This document shows positions 57,810-64,000 of a stretch of DNA of 64,000 bases, piece after piece. A program made the position numbers and the translations under genes. Within the stretch, counting starts at the first letter, position 1. Each line of letters opens with the position of its first letter. The notes under the pieces were generated by a model that saw only the letters and a list, made by a program, of their open reading frames with translations, was not told where the DNA came from and made no database searches. The stretch is from Sabethes cyaneus (lineage: Eukaryota; Arthropoda; Insecta; Diptera; Culicidae), in the NCBI RefSeq assembly GCF_943734655.1, contig NC_071355.1, positions 227,049,027-227,113,026 on the forward strand, given 5' to 3'.

Positions 57810-60800
57810 CTAATTAGTAGCAAGAAGAAAAAATGCATAAGTTTTCAATTTTTGTAAATTATTAGTTAAATAACTACATTTAGTTGAATATATTACTCAA
57901 ATTCTTCAACATTACTGACATTAATAACTCCCAGCAATGACAACAAACCTACCATCTAGTAGCACCCAACACATACACAGCCCTCTTCTATAACAACAGG
58001 TTTTCCCATTATTAAATCGATAATATCAGAACATGCAATCCCGAGTGAGTAACAGCACTTGGTGCATCAACAATACACAATAGCTAGCGTGTACTAATGG
58101 GAAAGAGGCTTCCTCAAAGAAAAGGCGCAGTATTAGGTGCTGCAGTAAAGACGAGTAGAGCTGTTACTAGATCTGTGAGCTATCTTATGAATATTTAAAC
58201 AACTAGAGTCAATTGTTCCCGCGAGCTGCGGTAAGTATCTAAGCAAGGAAGCATAGTTGATCATTTTCCTATTACCCGCTACTGTAAATTGGAGCATAGA
58301 ACAATCTAACTAGAATTGTTTTATTTTCCTGTTTTTCCCACAGCAGCAGCAGCAGCAGACGATACCATCAAAATGGACGATCTATTCGGTAAAAAGAAAG
58401 AGGTAATTCCCATACTTGACCTCTCACGGTCGACGGCTATGTCACGGGAAGAATTCAAGAAGATGTACGAGAAAGTTCCGGACTACAAAATGCGCCCCAT
58501 CAAGGTACGCCCCGAGGAAATACGCTTCAAAGACAAGGACACGAGCTACAAAATGCCAAAGAAAGAAATGAGAATGTTAATCAAAAACGGTGGCGACAGG
58601 GACAAATTGTACACCTACATGGATCCTATTCCGGCCGAAATGAGAAATCTTATAATTATGGAACTGTGCAGTGTATCTATCGATTGGAAAATGTTGACAC
58701 CACAACGTCCGAAGACCAAAACTGAGGAGGATTATTTCAGCAAGTGAGTGAGTGTGTAAAATCGATTTTTTCGTTGTGTGTTGCCTGTGGACCATGTGCG
58801 AAAGAATACATTGTTCTACTTTCAATTCGAATTTGTTCGAGTTCATTGAACTAATTATATGTAAAGTGTAGATATATTTTTTGATTAATAATTGATAATT
58901 TGCACTATTGCTTTGGAGAATGAGGAAAAAAATGATTTGTACAATTAAATTTTCTGCGGATATTATAATAACTGGCGACTAATTAAATATTGTATTTATC
59001 TCATAAATGCTTCATCGTTTGAAAGGTTGGTAGAATTGGGCAAGCTGCAAATCAAAACCGAACAGCGTGATAAACGTGAGAACCAACTGTCGTCGTCGGT
59101 GCGCAAAGTAAAGAACAGATCCGGCATTATCGAGTCACGCATATTCACCTGTCACGAGTGCCTGGAGGAGTTTTGCAATGGAAAGGTCTGTTTGGACTTC
59201 AACTACGATCTGTACACGCGAGTCGTGCCGAAAGCGGTTGTTCAGAAATCCCAGTCGCAACAGTTAATCACTGGTGGTGGTAGCTCTACCAGCAAAGTGC
59301 TGGCTGAATTGAACCAGAAAAGCATCGACAGTGGCAGTGGGGGCAGCTCTAAAAAGGGGCGTCGTCATATCCGACGAAAATCTAAAACGAAAACTAAATC
59401 TACCGAGGACAATGATGGCAATCAGAGTGCTGGTGGCGGAGGAATTACGAGCGTAAAGAAGAAAAGTAAGAAAGCTTCTGGCAGTCCAATGAAATAAAAT
59501 AAAGACTATTAGGTAGACATAAATGACTAACAAAAGCATTTCCATAGAATAATAGTTAAAAACAAGTTAGTAATTCACATAAAGTTACCTCTTCACATCC
59601 TATCTTATGTACACGTAAATTAAAAGATTATTTTTAGAAAGAAACTCACCCACGACCACTCTCCGCGAAATTGCGAGATGTCCGGCACCACGCAGAGCAA
59701 CGATTCCGCACAGCGATACATAGTTTCCGCTTCCACGTCGCCGAACCACGCCTGCAACGATGGCGTAAAGTTGTCACCCGTAATTTCTAACATGGCTACA
59801 TCGCCGCCCCCATTTAAATGTAGGGAATTGACTATTGGCACTGGTGTGACCGGTGTCCGCACAGGTCCCATCCCTTCGTAGAATTGATACTCAGCCTTGT
59901 CGGTGGAAATGATCGTCCAGCAGGCGCCGTCGTTGATCATCTCCTTGTTCGGTTCTTTCGGACATGGAGTTGCTTGGAACTGAATGATTTTCTCCTGCGA
60001 CAAACACAGATACATCCTTTCGGTGTCTTTCATATGGAATGCACATTTATGCAGCTGCGAGACGGGATCATCCGCTTCGAGCAGTGCCATTTGTTTGTCT
60101 ACTTTACGAATTACTAACCGTGGTAGGGCCATTCCCGTTACAGAACAGACCAGTTTGACTGTGGCCCCGTAGTGCACATACCCGTCACGAACCTAGGAAA
60201 CGGCCGAATCAGGAAATAAATCAGTATTATGTTAAAGAATTAAAATAAAGCTACAAAGCATTGATACTAACCTGAAATTCTTCTGATTCGCTTTCGTTGT
60301 CGTCCAGTAGGTGTATCGTGAACGCACCCCACTGCGTAGAACTGGCATGGAAATGTCCATCCTCCACGTGCAAGTACCTCGTCGATACGGTTTGCGATCT
60401 CAGCCGGTTGAATAGTGCCACCTTGGTACCGCTCGCTATGCACAGGTCAGCATTTTTGAGTGACTGTTTCTTTTTCGACGGCTTCGATATCACCTTTATT
60501 CGCTTGGACTGAAACACGCCGATATCGTGACCCATGCTGTAGAACATTTTCACCGATAGCATGAAATGTTTCCGCTTGTCCGAGTCGGAGATGAACAGCG
60601 TTTTGGCAGCGCAATACTGTTTCGAGTTGTTTAGATCGAGCGGTTGCAGCTCCTGGTCGGAGCTGCCGATACCGATGAAGGCACATAGTTGGGTGGACTG
60701 TTCACTTTCGCCGCGGCGCAACATTTGCTCCTTTCGCAACCGCCAACCTTCACCGAACAGGTAGATGCAGGGAGGAGGACAGAAGAAACGTTTTTCATTG

Positions 60801-60820
60801 CCGTAGGACTTTTGGGCAAC
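57537..60820 (-). CDS. Su(H): Suppressor of Hairless (RBPJ/CSL), 3' three coding exons
   Basis: This nuclear DNA-binding protein turns Notch targets on with the Notch intracellular domain or off with Hairless. Minus-strand exons are 60820-60272, 60192-59650 and 57809-57537, all phase 0 with GT-AG junctions, giving 454 residues. The first begins VAQKSYGNEKRFFCPPPCIY in the amino-terminal Rel-like domain and runs into the beta-trefoil (LFNRLRSQTVSTRYLHVEDG). The second holds the rest of the trefoil and the Rel-like carboxy domain (VPIVNSLHLNGGGDVAML). The third holds VRQPTQVPISLVRNDGIIYA and a low-complexity Ser/Asn/Gly tail ending SSHGGGIP. The amino-terminal exon or exons are not found up to 64000, so the gene starts outside the window. 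The frame is intact and core motifs look unchanged. The 1840-bp last intron contains another gene. Confidence 0.96.
58340..58358 (+). repeat. CAG microsatellite before the nested gene start
   Basis: Six CAG units directly after a pyrimidine tract (TTTTTCCCACAG). This could be a 5' UTR splice acceptor or plain 5' UTR. Confidence 0.7.
58373..59497 (+). CDS. small conserved-looking basic protein nested in a Su(H) intron
   Basis: Two exons, 58373-58743 and 59026-59497, joined by a GT-AG intron (donor GTGAGT; acceptor GAAAG with a poor pyrimidine tract), encode 280 residues. The start ATG has a good context (TCAAAATGG) and follows a CAG repeat. Residues 1-155 (MDDLFGKKKEVIPILDLSRS onward) are charged and look well conserved. 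Cys 166, 169, 174 and 179 form a possible zinc-binding knot (FTCHECLEEFCNGKVCLDF). From about 195 it is Ser/Gly-rich, then strongly Lys/Arg-rich, suggesting a nuclear protein. AATAAA (59498-59503) touches the stop, so the 3' UTR is very short. I do not know the family. The position matches what I recall of Drosophila l(2)35Bg beside Su(H), but I could not verify that, so no symbol is given. Confidence 0.85.
59650..60192 (-). CDS. Su(H): Su(H) exon: beta-trefoil and C-terminal Rel-like domain
   Basis: Acceptor TTTCCTAG before GTTCGTGAC, donor GTGAGT after TCGTGG. 181 codons, phase 0 at both ends, ending FRGEWSW. Confidence 0.95.
60272..60820 (-). CDS. Su(H): Su(H) exon: N-terminal Rel-like domain and trefoil start
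   Basis: Acceptor TTTTTGCAG before GTTGCCC, donor GTTAGT after TTTCAG. 183 codons, phase 0 at both ends. Confidence 0.95.
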
Positions 60821-62182
60821 CTGCAAAAAGTGGAGGAAAATAGAACACTTTGTATATTTCGTTGTCGCAGATTTGTTGTAGGATACATATTTGGTAGGTA
60901 ATGCACAGCAACTAGAATGACTGGCACACCTTAAAAAGCGTTACCATATGTAACTAAGATTGTGGAAATATATGGAAACATTGAAACGCATTTTCGGGAA
61001 AAAGTAGAAGAGTGAAATTAAACATACAGTTAGTAATTATATACCTAAACTGAGATACATTTTAGCGAACCATAATCGATAATCGAAGGAGAAGATTGTG
61101 TTGTTTTTAAGTAATATTTTTTTACTTTTTCGCATTATATATAATCACGCAGTACGTATTAGTAGGTAATAGGATGAAAATGATAAAAAATTGTAGCTTC
61201 GATTTGGTAGATTCATTCAGTCTCGATTTCGGAAATTTGCTCGATTAGCAGTGTGTATCGCTGTGCTAATACAACTTGCAAATTCTACGAAACACATAGT
61301 AGAAGTTTAGACTTATAATCACCAGCTAGTTGATTACGATCGTAAAAGGCCTTAGGCACAAAATGCACTATATTATACCACTCTGGTATCGTCTTAAACA
61401 TTGATTGACGGTTTGTTTGATTTAAATAATTTAATTTACGTTATGAATTCAGCAAATGGCAAAAGTTAATTATTACATTTTATTTTATAACTTAGAAGTT
61501 ATACATAGCATTCAAATACATTTAAATAATATAGGCTCAAATATTTTTAATATCACTACGAGAATCGCAAATCACTCATCCCACATACAGATTGTCGGAA
61601 TGAGTATTATATGAGACTCCATCGTCCTTCCGGATGTCGAATGCAACCTAATCATGTAACCGATTTGTATACCCTTTTTTAATAGGACAATGATGAAAAC
61701 GTTCCAATATTATATTAATAAACATGTTTGTGGTGAAAAAAAAATCGGGAAAGCATCTTTGGAGAAATAGCCATGCGTCCCCATTTTCTTTATAATTGGT
61801 GGAGGCGCTTCAATAAAAACTACAATGATCAGAACCCATGGTAGTTATGCGCTTTTATCGTTATACTCCGCAGATATAGAGTAGATGCTCCAGTAATGGA
61901 GAGATTATGTCGGGGGATAGTGTATAAAGACAATTTGAACGCTCAATTTATCAGTATCAACTCACTTCAACCTTATTTTCCCCAACCGAACCTTCCTAAA
62001 AATGAAAGATAGAACTCAAACGCATGCAATAAAATTATAGATTATTTACAATTGGCATTCCAAACACCAAAATTGGACTTAAAATTTGAGCGTTATTTTC
62101 AATTGGCGTTGTAAGTTTGACGCAATGATATTTTGGCCACAGGCTTTCGTAAAAGTACATGTTTTTCTAACAATAGGTAAAC
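60821..62182 (-). other. Su(H) upstream intron or 5' flank
   Basis: Sequence upstream of the first visible Su(H) exon. I searched by eye for the expected preceding residues and saw no exon. AT-rich, no repeat boundary found. Confidence 0.45.
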
Positions 62183-62190
62183 ATAATGAG

Positions 62191-62638
62191 CAGGGCCCAG
62201 CATCGTCGAAACAAATAAATGAAACTGACTTTCTCTTACCTTCGCTTCATACATGAAGTGACTTGCTTCGTTTGCTGAACTGAACGTTTCAAGCAAGCTT
62301 CAATTCAAGTTGGTGGCTGTTTCAATTGACGACGGCAGAAAGTCAGGCACGATTTGTCGACATTGACAAGGTTAACTTTAATACGCGCTGCATTGTAGGA
62401 ATTGTTACTCAAATTCAATTCATTTGCATTCATAGTTGCTGATCTTCTTCTGAATATTTGATAGAAAAGTACTAATGAAAAGTTGAAGCTGATCATCATG
62501 ACGAAGTGAAACCCGTTTTGCTGACGCTGACTGAAGCTAGTTTGAAACTGAAGCGGTGCTGCTTCTGTAGAAACCGAAGCTTCGCTGCTTCATTTATGAG
62601 TGACGCTATGCAATTGAAGGTGACGTTGTAGGGCCCTG
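62191..62638. mobile_element. hAT-type MITE with perfect 8-bp target duplication
   Basis: Ends CAGGGCCC and GGGCCCTG; ATAATGAG occurs immediately on both sides (62183-62190 and 62639-62646). Internally it has scattered GAAGC/GCTTC motifs but no transposase. CAGGG ends plus an 8-bp duplication identify a hAT-mobilised element, 448 bp. Confidence 0.85.
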
Positions 62639-62646
62639 ATAATGAG

Positions 62647-63254
62647 TGTATTGACAAGTTACACCCGAAAACTAGTTGAAAACAAACAAACGGCAATCAA
62701 TAAATGGGTCGAAATAAGTTCGGCATTTCAGAGCACCCGGGGCAAGTGGGACCTATTAAAAATAAAGTGTTTCAGCGCAAAACTTCCTGTCTTAATACAT
62801 TTTTTAGATGTACTACCGAATATTTTCAGTTCAATTACATAATATTTATATCAGTAAAGCTTTGAAATAAAACCTAAGAGGACTAAACCAAACTGACCCA
62901 AAAAAAAAGTCAATTAGTACAGTTTATGAGGGAGTTTGGTCACATTTTGGTTACACCTAAACGATGTTAATTGAAACTGGAAGGGCAAAGTTAATATAAT
63001 TAAGCAAATCTGCAACTGGAATTGAAACAATAAGTGTTGTGGTTGTTATAGTGTAACTATAACTCTTATGTGTAGCTCTACCGTATTGGGCTTGGTAGGA
63101 CAAACAGATCATAATCGTATTTTAAAGCTATTAAACAATGGTTAATCATAAATTACGTCTCGCAAGAATTGGATACAGCTACATATTTAACTAATTATAA
63201 TAATAATGCAATTACATGCGTTACAGCGTAATTGCTCACGATCTGTGTTTTATA
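62647..63254. other. intergenic or intronic, nothing recognised
   Basis: AT-rich. GGGGCAAGTGGGACC near 62740 resembles MITE termini but has no partner that I can see. Confidence 0.4.
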
Positions 63255-64000
63255 TCTATACCTATAAAAATGAATTTCTCTCTGTCTGTCTGTAAGTATG
63301 TTCCTTATAAAATCGAAAACTACTTAACCAATCGGCGTGAAAACTTGCATGTAGGGGTTTTTGGGACCGGGAAGGTTCTTATGATGGTTAGAAACCCTTT
63401 CCCCCACTAAGAGGGGGGGGGGGGGAAGACTCCCATACAAATGAAACACAAATTTCTACATAACTCGAGAAGTAATCAAGCAACTGAAATCAAATTTGGC
63501 ATGAGGAGATTTTTGGATGCAAGAATTTATTATATGGCGCATTAGGAGGGGGGGGGGGTTCCCATACAAATAAAATACAAATTTCCTCATAAATTGAGAA
63601 CTAATCAAGCAAATGATACCATGTTTGACATATGGGGGTTTTAGGAGGCAGCAATTTTTTCAACGGTGAATTATGACCCTTCCTCCCTTTAAGAAGGATG
63701 CTCCCTTATAAATGAAAGACAAGTTTCCTCATATCTCAAGAACTAATCAAGCAAATGGAACGAAATTTGGCATGTTGAGGTTTTAGGAAGCAGCAATTTT
63801 TTCAATGGCGAATTATGACCCCTCTCCCCTTTAAGAGGGGGGCTCCCATAAAATTGATATACAAATTTTCATCATAACTCGAGAAGTAATCAAGCAAATG
63901 GAACAAAATTTGACATGTGGGGGCTTTAGGAGGCAGTATTTTTTCTATGGCGAAACTAATCGTGCTCGAGGAATTCCATAAAACAAGACCACCAAAAACT
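63255..64000 (+). mobile_element. non-autonomous Helitron, 5' part, cut by window edge
   Basis: Starts TCTATACCTATAAAAATGAA after an A, the same 5' terminus as the element at 26139-27136. The body is at least four tandem units of about 120-150 bp carrying GGAACCAAATTTGGCATG-type cores and G-runs of up to 14. The 3' CTAG end lies beyond the window. Confidence 0.6.

Noticed and set aside
59620..59649. Extension of the Su(H) exon past SW into VSFFLKIIF
   Set aside because: This is read-through of the donor GTGAGT; the known continuation VRQPTQVPI is at 57809 in phase.
63411..64000. Regularly spaced G-run units considered as a CRISPR-like array
   Set aside because: Units are diverged tandem copies without unique spacers and match Helitron bodies elsewhere; the genome is eukaryotic.
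60821..64000. Search for the N-terminal Su(H) exon
   Set aside because: No minus-strand stretch with the expected residues before VAQKSYGN and a donor in phase 0 was found; it is presumably outside the window.

Overview
This window is nuclear DNA of a dipteran, most likely a mosquito. Two genes are unmistakable: a complete myosin VIIa (crinkled, ck) on the + strand at 24584-39733, and the 3' two thirds of Suppressor of Hairless (Su(H), the RBPJ/CSL factor of Notch signalling) on the - strand at 57537-60820. A small third gene (58373-59497, + strand) lies wholly inside the last visible Su(H) intron on the opposite strand. The mosquito call rests on insect-type GT-AG introns, insect-like ck and Su(H) proteins, and mariner-type transposases with DD37E spacing, a family described mainly from mosquitoes. 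The species cannot be fixed from sequence reading alone.

Layout. 1-22.9 kb: no convincing host gene; transposon remnants (DD37E mariner, RTE-like LINEs, a tRNA-derived SINE, a TTAA-flanked MITE, a Helitron inside a foldback element) separated by AT-rich DNA. 22.9-24.6 kb: probable ck promoter and 5' UTR, ending in a tiny exon that encodes the first six residues. 24.6-32.8 kb: ck intron 1, which collects transposons. 32.8-39.7 kb: eight compact coding exons. 39.7-57.5 kb: ck 3' UTR, then a transposon-rich spacer with an I-like LINE carrying a nested MITE, a DD37E transposase, a Tc1 remnant and a low-complexity array. 57.5-60.8 kb: Su(H) with the nested gene. 60.8-64 kb: upstream Su(H) intron with a hAT-type MITE that has a perfect 8-bp target duplication, and the start of another Helitron.

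How the genes relate. Myosin VIIa is an actin motor for bristle, hair and auditory-organ morphogenesis. Su(H) is the DNA-binding switch of Notch signalling. They share no pathway step, but their closeness looks like conserved microsynteny: from memory, ck and Su(H) also lie close together in Drosophila melanogaster 35B-C with small essential genes between them. I found no CRISPR array, rRNA, functional tRNA or bacterial operon. The most informative non-genic material is the set of transposons with readable boundaries, several nested so that their order of arrival can be inferred.
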